58,614 nt of DNA. Source: an uncultured Collinsella sp. (GTDB lineage: Bacteria; Actinomycetota; Coriobacteriia; Coriobacteriales; Coriobacteriaceae). The translations under genes were made by a program, and so were the position numbers. Position 1 is the stretch's first letter. Each line of letters opens with the position of its first letter. The stretch is taken from positions 1 through 58,614 of the forward strand of contig CAUGTZ010000017.1 in assembly GCA_959602645.1 (NCBI GenBank). The letters run 5' to 3'. Below the pieces are notes generated by a model. That model saw nothing but the letters and a program-made list of their open reading frames with translations. It searched no databases and was not told the origin of the DNA. Shown piece by piece: positions 42,784-52,054 of this stretch.

Positions 42784-42817
42784 ACGACACCTTTCTTTTC
42801 CATCAATTGGAGGAAGC

Positions 42818-44173
42818 ATGAGCTACACGCAGAAAGTTCTCGACGAGCTCAAGGCCCGCTATCCCGAGCAGCCTGAGTTCATCCAGGCCGCGACCGAGAT
42901 CCTCGGCACCATCCAGCCGGCGCTCGACGCCCATCCCGAGTACGAGGAGGCCGCCCTGCTGGAGCGCCTCGTCGAGCCCGAGCGCATCGTTATGTTCCGT
43001 GTCCCCTGGGTCGATGACCAGGGCAAGGTTCAGGTCAACCGCGGCTATCGTGTCGAGTTCAACTCTGCCATTGGACCCTACAAGGGCGGCCTGCGCTTTA
43101 ACCCGACGGTCACCCTGGGCATGCTCAAGTTCCTGGGCCTGGAGCAGATCCTCAAGAACAGCCTGACCACCCTGCCCATGGGCGGCGGCAAGGGCGGCTC
43201 CGACTTTGACCCCAAGGGCAAGTCCAACAACGAGATCATGCACTTCTGCCAGTCCTTCATGACCGAACTCTATCGCCACATTGGCCCCAACACCGACGTT
43301 CCCGCTGGCGACCTGGGCGTTGGCGGCCGCGAGGTTGCCTACATGTTCGGTCAGTACAAGCGCCTGACCAACGAGTGGACCGGCGTCCTCACCGGCAAGG
43401 GCCTCTCCTTTGGAGGCTCGCTCGCCCGTACCGAGGCCACCGGCTACGGCCTGGTCTACTTTGTGGACGAGTACCTCAAGAGCCGCGGCGAGTCCTTCGG
43501 GGGCAAGAACGTCGTCGTTCACGGTTCCGGCAACGTTGCTATCTATGCCGTCCAGAAGGTCTCCCAGCTCGGCGGCAAGGTGCTGGCCTGCTCCGACACC
43601 CACGGCTGGGTCGAGGATCCCGACGGCATCGACTACACCGTGCTCGAGCACGTCTACAACAAGAAGCGCTCCGGCCACGACAAGGGCGTCACGCTCGCCA
43701 TGTACGTTGACGAGAAGCCCGGTGCCGTGTGGCACGAGGGCGACGGCCGCGGCGTGTGGCAGCTGCCCTGCGACATCGCGCTGCCCTGCGCTCGCGAGAA
43801 CACGCTGCTGCTCGAGGACGCCCAGGAGCTCGTCGCCAATGGCTGCAAGGTGGTCGGCGAGGGCGCAAACATGCCCACGACCATCGAGGCCACGACCTAC
43901 TTCCAGGAGAACGGCGTCGCCTTTATGCCCGGCAAGGCTGCCAACGCCGGCGGCGTGCTCGTGTCCGGCCTGGAGATGAGCCAGAACGCCGAGCACCTGT
44001 CCTGGACCTTCGACGAGGTCGACGGCAAGCTCGAGCAGCTCATGCGCGGCATGTTCCACAACGTGGACGACACCGCCAAGGAGTATGGCCAGGAGGGCAA
44101 CTTTGTCATGGGCGCCAACATCGCCGGCTTCCTGAAGGTCGCCGACGCCATGCTCGCCCAGGGCGTCTGCTAG
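42818..44173 (+). CDS. gdhA: glutamate dehydrogenase
   Basis: A 451-residue hexameric-type glutamate dehydrogenase that interconverts 2-oxoglutarate plus ammonia and glutamate. The substrate-binding PMGGGKGGSDFDPKGKS and the downstream GSGNVA nucleotide loop are clear; FNSAIGPYKGGLRF is another hallmark. Length fits the NADP-dependent small type. The ATG at 42818 has GGAGGA upstream. It is followed by a strong terminator and appears monocistronic. Confidence 0.95.
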   Translation: MSYTQKVLDELKARYPEQPEFIQAATEILGTIQPALDAHPEYEEAALLERLVEPERIVMFRVPWVDDQGKVQVNRGYRVEFNSAIGPYKGGLRFNPTVTLGMLKFLGLEQILKNSLTTLPMGGGKGGSDFDPKGKSNNEIMHFCQSFMTELYRHIGPNTDVPAGDLGVGGREVAYMFGQYKRLTNEWTGVLTGKGLSFGGSLARTEATGYGLVYFVDEYLKSRGESFGGKNVVVHGSGNVAIYAVQKVSQLGGKVLACSDTHGWVEDPDGIDYTVLEHVYNKKRSGHDKGVTLAMYVDEKPGAVWHEGDGRGVWQLPCDIALPCARENTLLLEDAQELVANGCKVVGEGANMPTTIEATTYFQENGVAFMPGKAANAGGVLVSGLEMSQNAEHLSWTFDEVDGKLEQLMRGMFHNVDDTAKEYGQEGNFVMGANIAGFLKVADAMLAQGVC

Positions 44174-44198
44174 ATCCAGCTCGACATAGCAACTGATG

Positions 44199-44232
44199 AG
44201 GCTCCCAGCATTTGTGCCGGGAGCCTTTTTCT
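44199..44232 (+). terminator. terminator of gdhA
   Basis: GGCTCCCAGC pairs with GCCGGGAGCC around ATTTGT (one mismatch), followed by TTTTTCT. Confidence 0.92.
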
Positions 44233-44293
44233 ATGGTGGTGAGGGCCGTGCGCCCTCGTTTGGTACACTAGAGGACACTGGACAAGTGAAGAG

Positions 44294-45208
44294 ATGGGGG
44301 AGAACGTGCTCAAGTTCGGTACCTACGTCCGTGTTGGAAACGCGGCCGAAGCCTATGAGCTCTTACAGAAGAACCGCAACAACAAGATTGTGGGCGGTGG
44401 CATTTGGATGCGTCTGGGTTCGCGTCGCGTGGCGACGGCGATTGACCTTTCGGCCTGCGGACTCGATCAGATCGAGGAGACCGAGACCGAGTTTCGCATC
44501 GGTGCCATGTGCACCCTGCGCCAGCTCGAGCGTCATGCCGGGCTCAACGCGCTTGTCAACAATGTCTTTGAGTTCGCCGTCCACGACATCGTGGGCGTGC
44601 AGCTGCGCAATACCGCCACGGTGGGCGGCAGCATCTACGGCCGCTTTGGCTTCTCGGACGTTCTCTCGGCGTTCCTGGCGCTCGATTCGTATGTTGAGCT
44701 GACGGGCGCCGGCCGCGTGCCGCTCGCGGAGTTCGTGCGGATGGGCTACGTGCGCGACGTGATCGAGCACATCGTGGTCGTTAAACACGAGTACCGTGCG
44801 AGCTACGAGGCCGTGCGCAAGGCCGCGACCGACTTCCCCTCGTTGAACGTCACCGCCGCCTGGTGGAACAACACTTGGCACGTCACCGTGGGCGCCCGCC
44901 CGCTGCGCGCGACCCTGCTGCAGGGCGTGGCGTGCGGCCTTACCAACGAGCGGCCTTCCGAGGACGAGCTTCGCGCCCTTGCTGCATCCGTGCGTGCCCT
45001 GAGCTACGGAACCAACCTGTGGGGCTCGGCCGACTACCGCCGTCGCATCTCTGCCCCGCTCGCCGTCCAGGCCGTGCGCCGCGCCGCCGGCATCGAGCTT
45101 TCGGCCGCGCTTGCCCGCGAGCTCGAGACCGTGCAGGTCCCTAAGTTTGCCACGGACGAGTATTCCTGCCGCCGCGTGCCCGGCGTCGATTCTAGCGAGG
45201 TGCGCTAA
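44294..45208 (+). CDS. molybdenum hydroxylase FAD-binding subunit (xanthine dehydrogenase family)
   Basis: A 304-residue FAD-binding protein of the XDH/CO-dehydrogenase medium-subunit family, which receives electrons from the Mo/Fe-S subunit. FAD contacts are seen as NKIVGGGIWMRLG near residues 29-41 and TATVGGSIYGRFGFSD around 106-121. Start is uncertain: ATG 44294 sits against GAAGAG, while a GTG at 44306 has GGGG at better spacing. Its stop overlaps the next ATG by one base, so the two are coupled. Confidence 0.87.
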   Translation: MGENVLKFGTYVRVGNAAEAYELLQKNRNNKIVGGGIWMRLGSRRVATAIDLSACGLDQIEETETEFRIGAMCTLRQLERHAGLNALVNNVFEFAVHDIVGVQLRNTATVGGSIYGRFGFSDVLSAFLALDSYVELTGAGRVPLAEFVRMGYVRDVIEHIVVVKHEYRASYEAVRKAATDFPSLNVTAAWWNNTWHVTVGARPLRATLLQGVACGLTNERPSEDELRALAASVRALSYGTNLWGSADYRRRISAPLAVQAVRRAAGIELSAALARELETVQVPKFATDEYSCRRVPGVDSSEVR

Positions 45209-48039
45209 TGGCTGCCAAATTCATCGATCTTTCCTTTACGCTCAACGGCCGCAAGGTCAAGGTTCAGATTGCCCCCGATACCATGCTCTTTTCGCTTTTG
45301 CGTGAGCAGGGTTGCGCGTCGGTGCACTGCGCCTGCGAGACCACCAACTGCGGCCTGTGCACGGTGTGGCTCGACGGCTACCCGGTGCTGAGCTGCTCGG
45401 TCCCCGCCGCGCGCGTCGAGGGCCATACCATCACCACGCTCGAGGGTCTCAAGGCTGAGTCCGAGGCGCTTGCCCGCGCCATGGCTGCCGAAGGTGCCGA
45501 GCAGTGCGGTTTTTGCGCTCCCGGCCTCATCATGAACGTGCTGGCGCTTGCCCGCGCCGCCAAGGAGGACCCGAGCCTCGTCGCCACGCGCGAGGAGCTG
45601 TCGCGCCAGCTCGCCGGCAACCTCTGCCGTTGCAGCGGCTACGAGAGCCAGCTGCGCGCCATTGTCCGCTTCCTCAACGAGTCCGGCGTGCAGGTGGGCT
45701 TTGAGATGCCCGAGCTGCCGGTCAACGACACCAGCTGCGACGGTGTCTCGTACAAGCAGATCACCCATAAGCAGCCCAAGAAGGACTCGAAGGCGCTGCT
45801 CGAGGGCCGTCCCGTCTACACGGGCGATATGGTGCCCGCCGGCGCCCTGATCGTCAAACTCAAGCGCAGCCCCTATGCCCGCGCCAAGATCCGCTCCATC
45901 GATACGTCGCGCGCCCTGAAGGTGCCCGGCGTGGTGGGCGTCTACACCTACGAGGACGTTCCCAAGCGCCGTTTTACCATTGCCGGCCAGAGCTATCCGC
46001 AGCCGAGTCCCTACGACCGTCTGATTCTCGAGAACCTCGTCCGCTACCAAAACGAAGAGGTGGCGATCGTCGCCGCCGAGACCGAGGAGGCCGCCGATAA
46101 GGCGCTCAAGCTCATCAAGGTCGACTACGAGGTGCTCGAGCCCCTGCTCGACTTTACCCAGGCACTCGATAACGACATCGTGGTCCACCCCGAGGGCGAC
46201 GTGACCTTTATGTTCCCGCAGGGCGGCGATGTTCCGCGCAACCTGGTGTGCAGCGGTACCAGCGATTATGGCGATCTGGACGAGGCCTTCGCCCAGAGCG
46301 ACATCGTCTTTGAGCGCACTTACACCAGCCAGGCCACGCAGACCGCGCCCATGGAAACCTTCCGCGCCTTTGCGACGACCGACGCGTTCGGGCGTATCTC
46401 GGTGACCACCTCTACACAGGTGCCCTTCCACGTGCGCCGCATGGTCGCGCAGTCGCTCGACATTCCGCAGTCGCAGGTGCAGGTCATTAAGCCGCGCATC
46501 GGCGGCGGCTTTGGCTCCAAGCAGACAGGCTGCTGCGAGATCTTCGTGGCATTCGTTACCCAGCAGACCGGCCGTCCGAGCTATTGCTGCTACACGCGCG
46601 AGGAGACCATCACTGCAGGCAATTCGCGTCACCAGATGCAGATGACCGTTAAGCTGGGCGCCATGAACGACGGCACCATCACGGCCATCGATTTGCACGC
46701 GCTTTCCAACGCCGGCGCGTACGGCGAGCACGCCACCACGACGATCGGCCTTTCGGGCCATAAGAGCCTGCCCATCTACAACCATGTGAAGGCGAGCCGC
46801 TTTAGCTGGGACGCCGTCTACACCAACACCAACCGCGGCGGCGCGTATCGTGGCTACGGTGCCACCCAGGGCCAGTTTGCCGTGGAGAGCGCCGTCAACG
46901 AGCTCGCCGACATGCTGCACATGGACCCCGCCGACCTGCGCCTTAAGAACATTGTGCGCGAGGGCGAGGTCATGCCGCAGTACTACAACGAGAAGCTCAA
47001 CGCCTGCGCGCTCGACCGCTGCCTGCTGCGCGCGATGGACATGATCGGTTGGCGCGACAAGCCGCTGGCCGTCGACCTGGGCGACCGCGTGCGCGCCCTG
47101 GGCTGCGCGCTCACCATGCAGGGCTCGGGCATCTCCAACGTGGACATCGCCGGCATCGACATGCGCCTGGAAGAGGACGGCTTCATTACCATCGGCACCG
47201 GCGCCACCGATAACGGTATGGGCGTCGACACGATCCTGGCGCAGATTGCCGCCGAGGAGCTGGGCGTGGAGAGCTCGCTGATCGTGGTGCGCGGCGTGGA
47301 CACCGATGTGTCGCCGTTCGACGCCGGCTCGTACGCGAGCTCCGGTACCTACGTGACGGGCCTTGCCGCCAAGAACGCCGCGACCGAGCTGCGCGAGAAG
47401 ATTTGCGCCAAGGCGGCCCAGATGTGGGACGTTGACGTCGTCGACGTGGTCTTCGACGGCCAGTACGTGCGCCTGTCCGACGAGCGTGCCGCGCGCGAGC
47501 AGAACCGCTACCTCACGCTGCGCGACTTTGCCAACCTGTGCGTCAAGAACATCGAGGGTGGCGACGCGCTGACTTCGCACGCCTCTGCCTGCCTGCCCGT
47601 TTCGCCTCCGCCGTTTATGGCCGGCATTGCCGAGGTCGAGGTCGACAAGGCCACCGGCAAGGTGACTGTTGTGGACTACGCCGCTGCCGTCGACTGCGGT
47701 ACCGTGATCAACGAGGCGCTCGCGCGCGTCCAGGCCGAGGGCGGCATTGCCCAGGGTATCGGCCACGCGCTCTACGAGATTGTTGAGCATGACGATCGCG
47801 GCCGCCTGCGCACCGGCAACTTTATGAGCTACAAGCTGCCCACGCGTCTGGATATCGGCAGCATTCGCGTGGCCTTTGAGCCGAGCTACGAGCCGACGGG
47901 TCCGTTTGGCGCCAAGTCGATCGGCGAGGTCGTCATCAACACGCCGCTCGCCGCCGTGGCCTCGGCCGTCGCACACGCCACCGGCCAGCAAGTTCGCTCG
48001 CTGCCGATCACGCCGGAGAAAGCGCTGCTGGGGGAGTAG
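45208..48039 (+). CDS. xanthine dehydrogenase-like molybdenum hydroxylase, fused 2Fe-2S and Mo-binding domains
   Basis: A 943-residue catalytic subunit. Residues 1-165 hold two [2Fe-2S] clusters (CASVHCACETTNCGLC...C and CGFCAPG...CRCSG). From about residue 200 the molybdopterin-binding part follows, with IGGGFGSKQTG, RGGAYRGYGATQG and the C-terminal FGAKSIGE, whose Glu is the catalytic base in the family. The fusion of Fe-S and Mo domains without FAD is the layout seen in putative selenium-dependent molybdenum hydroxylases. The XdhC-like maturation factors are not in the window. Substrate (xanthine, other purines, nicotinate-like) is not certain. Confidence 0.87.
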   Translation: MAAKFIDLSFTLNGRKVKVQIAPDTMLFSLLREQGCASVHCACETTNCGLCTVWLDGYPVLSCSVPAARVEGHTITTLEGLKAESEALARAMAAEGAEQCGFCAPGLIMNVLALARAAKEDPSLVATREELSRQLAGNLCRCSGYESQLRAIVRFLNESGVQVGFEMPELPVNDTSCDGVSYKQITHKQPKKDSKALLEGRPVYTGDMVPAGALIVKLKRSPYARAKIRSIDTSRALKVPGVVGVYTYEDVPKRRFTIAGQSYPQPSPYDRLILENLVRYQNEEVAIVAAETEEAADKALKLIKVDYEVLEPLLDFTQALDNDIVVHPEGDVTFMFPQGGDVPRNLVCSGTSDYGDLDEAFAQSDIVFERTYTSQATQTAPMETFRAFATTDAFGRISVTTSTQVPFHVRRMVAQSLDIPQSQVQVIKPRIGGGFGSKQTGCCEIFVAFVTQQTGRPSYCCYTREETITAGNSRHQMQMTVKLGAMNDGTITAIDLHALSNAGAYGEHATTTIGLSGHKSLPIYNHVKASRFSWDAVYTNTNRGGAYRGYGATQGQFAVESAVNELADMLHMDPADLRLKNIVREGEVMPQYYNEKLNACALDRCLLRAMDMIGWRDKPLAVDLGDRVRALGCALTMQGSGISNVDIAGIDMRLEEDGFITIGTGATDNGMGVDTILAQIAAEELGVESSLIVVRGVDTDVSPFDAGSYASSGTYVTGLAAKNAATELREKICAKAAQMWDVDVVDVVFDGQYVRLSDERAAREQNRYLTLRDFANLCVKNIEGGDALTSHASACLPVSPPPFMAGIAEVEVDKATGKVTVVDYAAAVDCGTVINEALARVQAEGGIAQGIGHALYEIVEHDDRGRLRTGNFMSYKLPTRLDIGSIRVAFEPSYEPTGPFGAKSIGEVVINTPLAAVASAVAHATGQQVRSLPITPEKALLGE

Positions 48040-48179
48040 CGGGTCAGCGAACAAGTCGTAATTGGCGGGACGGGGCAACTCGTTCCGCCTTTCGCACTCG
48101 TGGTGAGGTCGTGAGCCTGTAAAACGTCTGCGTGCGCTTGCCGTTCGTATCTGCTATCATTCCTAGTCTGTGCGCTCAT

Positions 48180-48263
48180 GCGGGCGTGGCGGAATTGGTA
48201 GACGCGCCAGATTTAGGTTCTGGTGGGATTCCCGTGAAGGTTCGAGTCCTTTCGCCCGCACCA
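48180..48263 (+). tRNA. tRNA-Leu (anticodon TAG)
   Basis: An 84-nt class II tRNA with acceptor GCGGGCG/CGCCCGC, anticodon loop ATTTAGGTT with TAG, a long variable arm, T-arm GGTTCGAGTCC and encoded CCA. It lies between the hydroxylase and tig genes. Confidence 0.95.
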
Positions 48264-48354
48264 ACGCATCTGCGTCGGCTCCCGCCGTCGCGACTCTTTG
48301 TTGCATAAAGGTACCAGCACCTCAGATAAGCTGGGCAGTATGAGGAGGAACGTG

Positions 48355-49653
48355 TTGAACATCACCGCTTCTGACGTCAAGGACGCCAAGCTCACCGCTA
48401 CGGTCACCATCCCGGCCGCCGACGTCGACGCCGCGATCAAGAAGGCTTACAAGGACACCGCCAAGAAGTACCGCTTCCCGGGCTTCCGCGCCGGTAAGGC
48501 CCCCCGTCCGGTCATCGACTCCGCACTTGGCGCCGAGGCTACCCTCGCTCAGGCCACCAACGACCTGATCGCCGCCAACGAGCCCGCCGTCCTCAACGAG
48601 CTGGACATCGTCCCCACCAAGAACGGTGACTACAAGGACCTCGACCTCGCTAAGGATCACGAGGACTACACCTACACCGTCGAGTTCTCCCTGCGTCCCG
48701 CCGCTGAGCTCTCCTCCTTCGACGCTGTCGAGATTGAGATGCCTCCCGCGGAGGTCACCGAGTCCGAGATCAACAACCAGGTCGAGATGCTCCTCAACTA
48801 CCGCGCTACCTTCGAGGACGTCGAGGGTCGCGCCGTCGAGGCTGAGGACTACGTCACCGTCGACCTCAAGGCCGTCGAGAACGCCGACAACTTCGCCGCC
48901 GAGGGCCGCATGCTCATCGCCGGTAGCGACAGCAACCCCAAGGAGTTCAACGAGGCCCTGATCGGTGCCAACGTTGACGACGTCAAGACCGTCACCTGGA
49001 CCGACGAGGTCGAGGAGGGCGAGGAGGCCGAGACCCACACCGTCGAGGTCACCGTCAAGGGCATCAAGGTCCGCAACACCCCCGAGCTCACCGACGAGCT
49101 CGTCAAGTCCGACTTTGGCTTCGACAGCATCGAGGCCATGCGCGACGCTATCAAGATCGAGATCGAGCAGGACAAGGCTTCCCGCCTCCCGGCCGAGAAG
49201 GAGAACCGTTGCGTCTCCGCTCTCGCCGAGCGCCTGCAGCTCGAGGAGATGGACGCCGACTACGAGCAGTCCGTCTTTGAGGAGCTTGGCCAGAACTTCC
49301 TGTCCAACCTCGCTGCCCGCGGCATGACGCTGGACACCTGGCTGCCCGCTTCCGGCCTGACCATGGAGCAGTTCATCGGCGACCTGCACAAGCAGGCCAA
49401 CGACGTTGCCCGTGAGTCCCTGGCTCTCGACGCCCTCGCCCGTGAGCTCAAGATCGAGGTCACCGAGGACGACATCAACGCCGAGTTCGAGAAGGCCGGC
49501 GTCAAGGACGTCGAGGCTTCCAAGGCCGAGTTCATCGCCGATGGCCGCATGCCTGCCGTCCGCGAGTCCATCCGTCGCTCCAAGGCCGTCGACCACCTGG
49601 TCGAGAACGCCAAGGTGACCGAGGTCGACGAGACCGCCAAGGACGCCGAGTAA
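48355..49653 (+). CDS. tig: trigger factor, ribosome-associated chaperone and prolyl isomerase
   Basis: About 432 residues. The ribosome-binding domain begins with NITASDVKDAKLTATVTIPA and contains the ribosome-docking loop PGFRAGKAP. The FKBP-like middle domain starts near residue 150 and the helical C-terminal chaperone domain follows. The start is TTG at 48355 or GTG at 48352; AGGAGG at 48343-48348 is six bases before the TTG. The acidic C-terminus is typical. It precedes clpP and clpX, a classic grouping. Confidence 0.93.
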   Translation: MNITASDVKDAKLTATVTIPAADVDAAIKKAYKDTAKKYRFPGFRAGKAPRPVIDSALGAEATLAQATNDLIAANEPAVLNELDIVPTKNGDYKDLDLAKDHEDYTYTVEFSLRPAAELSSFDAVEIEMPPAEVTESEINNQVEMLLNYRATFEDVEGRAVEAEDYVTVDLKAVENADNFAAEGRMLIAGSDSNPKEFNEALIGANVDDVKTVTWTDEVEEGEEAETHTVEVTVKGIKVRNTPELTDELVKSDFGFDSIEAMRDAIKIEIEQDKASRLPAEKENRCVSALAERLQLEEMDADYEQSVFEELGQNFLSNLAARGMTLDTWLPASGLTMEQFIGDLHKQANDVARESLALDALARELKIEVTEDDINAEFEKAGVKDVEASKAEFIADGRMPAVRESIRRSKAVDHLVENAKVTEVDETAKDAE

Positions 49654-49815
49654 TTCTCGCCACCTTGCCCGCGAGCGCATGCGTGCGCCCGTGATGGGGT
49701 AAAGTTATAAACCGGTTATCCGGTTGCTTCGTACGGTGCCAGCCAATGCATAGCATGCGGGCACCGTACGTTTGTCTAGAACCATTATTGGTCCGTAAGA
49801 GAAATGGAGATGCGT

Positions 49816-50436
49816 ATGATCGCTAAGTTCGATTCCGCCCTCGTGCCATACGTTATCGAGCAGACACCGCGCGGCGAGCGCAGCTACGATATCTATTCGC
49901 GCCTGCTCAACGACCGCATCATCTTCTTGGGCGAGGAGATCAACTCCGTCAGCGCCAACCTGGTCGTTGCCCAGCTGCTGCATCTTGAGAGCCAGGATGC
50001 CGAGAAGGATATCTCGCTCTATATCAATTCGCCCGGTGGCGAGGTCTACTCCGGCCTGGCGATTCTGGACACCATGAACTTTATCAAGCCGCAGGTCTCC
50101 ACCATCTGCGTCGGTATGGCCGCGTCTATGGCCGCCGTGCTGCTTTCGGCCGGCGCCAAGGGCAAGCGCTTCTGCCTGCCGCACTCCAAGGTCATGATTC
50201 ACCAGCCCAGCGGCGGTGCCCAGGGCCAGCAGACCGAGATCGAGATCGTGGCCGAGGAGATCAAGAAGACCCGCCGCGAGCTCAACCAGATCCTGTCCGA
50301 CGCCTCGGGCCAGCCCATCGAGAAGGTCCAGGCCGACACCGAGCGCGACAACTACCTGACCGCTGCCGAGGCCCTCGACTACGGCCTGATCGACCGTATC
50401 GTCACCTCGCGCGATCTCGCCGCGAAGGACGCCTAG
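49816..50436 (+). CDS. clpP: ATP-dependent Clp protease proteolytic subunit
   Basis: A 206-residue serine protease subunit that forms the tetradecameric ClpP barrel. Catalytic Ser104 is in GMAASMAAVL and His129 in MIHQPSGGAQGQ, 25 residues apart as in E. coli. The ATG at 49816 has GGAG six bases upstream; an earlier ATG at 49804 overlaps that site. One base separates its stop from clpX. Confidence 0.96.
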   Translation: MIAKFDSALVPYVIEQTPRGERSYDIYSRLLNDRIIFLGEEINSVSANLVVAQLLHLESQDAEKDISLYINSPGGEVYSGLAILDTMNFIKPQVSTICVGMAASMAAVLLSAGAKGKRFCLPHSKVMIHQPSGGAQGQQTEIEIVAEEIKKTRRELNQILSDASGQPIEKVQADTERDNYLTAAEALDYGLIDRIVTSRDLAAKDA

Positions 50437-50437
50437 G

Positions 50438-51844
50438 ATGGCAGGAAACATGCAGGACAACTTTGACGAGAATGGCAACCCCATCCGCTGCTCCTTCTGC
50501 GGAAAAGAGCAGGGGCAGGTTCGCCGCCTTGTAAAGGGTCCGACCAACATCTTTATCTGCGACGAGTGCGTTGCCGCCTGCTCCGAGATCCTTGAGGAGT
50601 CGCTGGCTTCGGACTTTATGGACGCTGCCCGCAACGGCAAGCTGCCGGGCTTCCTCAACGACCACGGCCAGGCTGCATCCCAGCCCGCCGCGGACCCCGA
50701 GACCGAGGGTTTTGAGCTCGAGGACGATCGCCAGGTCATCACGCACGTGCCGACGCCGCACGAGATCTATGACGAGCTTTCGGCCTATGTTATGGGTCAG
50801 GAGGACGCCAAGCGCGCCATGTCGGTGGCCGTGTACAACCACTATCGCCGCGTGATTGAGGGCGGCGCTGCGGTGTCTGCCTTTGATGACGACATGGGCT
50901 CGCAGTTCGATGACGATATGGACGAGGTAGAGCTCGCCAAGTCCAACATCCTGCTGCTCGGTCCCACCGGTACCGGTAAGACCCTGCTGGCCCAGACGCT
51001 CGCGCGCATTCTTGAGGTGCCGTTTGCTATCGCCGATGCCACCGCGCTCACCGAGGCCGGCTATGTGGGCGAGGACGTGGAGAACATCCTACTCAAGCTC
51101 ATCAATGCTGCCGATGGCGACATTGAGCGCGCTCAGGTGGGCATTATCTACGTGGACGAGATTGATAAGATCGCCCGCAAGGCCGAGAATCTCTCCATCA
51201 CCCGCGATGTCTCGGGCGAGGGCGTTCAGCAGGCACTGCTTAAGATTCTTGAGGGCACGGTGGCCAGCGTTCCGCCCACCGGCGGCCGCAAGCATCCCCA
51301 ACAGGAGCTGCTGCAGATCGACACGACGAACATCCTGTTCATCTGCGGCGGTGCTTTTGTGGGTCTGGATAAGATCATTGCCGATCGCGTGGGCAACAAG
51401 GGCGTGGGCTTTAACTCCGAGATCGCCGGCCCCACCTCGGTCGACGAGAACGACCTGCTGCGCCAGGTGCTCCCGCAGGACCTCAACGCCTTTGGCATGA
51501 TCCCCGAGTTTGTGGGCCGTACGCCCGTCGTCACCCAGACGCAGGCGCTTGACGAGGACGACCTGGTGTCGATCCTGATCGAGCCCAAGAACGCTGTGGT
51601 GCGACAGTACCGCAAGATGTTCCAGCTCGAGGATGTCGATCTTGAGTTTGAGGACGCGGCCCTGCACGAGATCGCCCGCATGGCGCTTGCCCGCAAGACC
51701 GGCGCCCGCGGCCTGCGCGCCATCTGCGAGGACGTGCTGCAACAGACGATGTTCGACCTCCCCAGCGAGGAAGGCGTTGCCAAGGTCGTCGTAACCGAAG
51801 CGGCGGTTAAGGGCGAAGAACAGCCCCAACGCATCTACGGCTAA
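50438..51844 (+). CDS. clpX: ATP-dependent Clp protease ATP-binding subunit ClpX
   Basis: A 468-residue AAA+ unfoldase partner of ClpP. The N-terminal zinc finger has CSFC...CDEC, Walker A GPTGTGKT is at residues 175-182 and YVDEIDKI is Walker B. It is longer than the usual 410-430 residues because of an insert around residues 60-95 and an extra acidic stretch (DDDMGSQFDDDMDE) before the ATPase core. Directly behind clpP, and ended by a terminator. Confidence 0.95.
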   Translation: MAGNMQDNFDENGNPIRCSFCGKEQGQVRRLVKGPTNIFICDECVAACSEILEESLASDFMDAARNGKLPGFLNDHGQAASQPAADPETEGFELEDDRQVITHVPTPHEIYDELSAYVMGQEDAKRAMSVAVYNHYRRVIEGGAAVSAFDDDMGSQFDDDMDEVELAKSNILLLGPTGTGKTLLAQTLARILEVPFAIADATALTEAGYVGEDVENILLKLINAADGDIERAQVGIIYVDEIDKIARKAENLSITRDVSGEGVQQALLKILEGTVASVPPTGGRKHPQQELLQIDTTNILFICGGAFVGLDKIIADRVGNKGVGFNSEIAGPTSVDENDLLRQVLPQDLNAFGMIPEFVGRTPVVTQTQALDEDDLVSILIEPKNAVVRQYRKMFQLEDVDLEFEDAALHEIARMALARKTGARGLRAICEDVLQQTMFDLPSEEGVAKVVVTEAAVKGEEQPQRIYG

Positions 51845-51867
51845 AACCTGTCAAAACGTTTTTGTCG

Positions 51868-51905
51868 ATAGCCTCCGACCACCTGCGGCCGGAGGCTATT
51901 TTATA
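51868..51905 (+). terminator. terminator of clpP-clpX
   Basis: ATAGCCTCCGACC (51868-51880) pairs with GGCCGGAGGCTAT (51887-51899) with one mismatch, followed by a T-rich tail TTTTATAT. Confidence 0.92.
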
Positions 51906-51994
51906 TATACGCAATAACCCCAACTACCTGTGTTATTCTGTGTGTTTGTTTAAGCCTCAGCGAATTCATTCAGACTGAAGTAATCGATACCTAA

Positions 51995-52034
51995 GGGGAG
52001 GAATGCAGACCCTAGCGGGCCTACATTCCTCCCC
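51995..52034 (+). other. leader hairpin upstream of valS
   Basis: Perfect 11-bp stem GGGGAGGAATG/CATTCCTCCCC (51995-52005 with 52024-52034), located 20 nt before the valS ATG and leaving its GGGAG ribosome-binding site just outside. No T-box landmarks are seen. It may be a leader structure or an attenuator. Confidence 0.5.
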
Positions 52035-52054
52035 GACGGGCAAGGGAGAGATAT

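Noticed and set aside
45205..48078. A 957-codon open frame on the minus strand opposite the molybdenum hydroxylase, and similar long antisense frames at 28923-32249, 23561-26134 and 51950-54799
   Set aside because: They are antisense to strongly recognisable genes, have no family motifs, and arise from high third-position GC on the coding strand.
51995..52034. T-box riboswitch upstream of valS
   Set aside because: Only one hairpin is seen; there is no T-box sequence or specifier loop.
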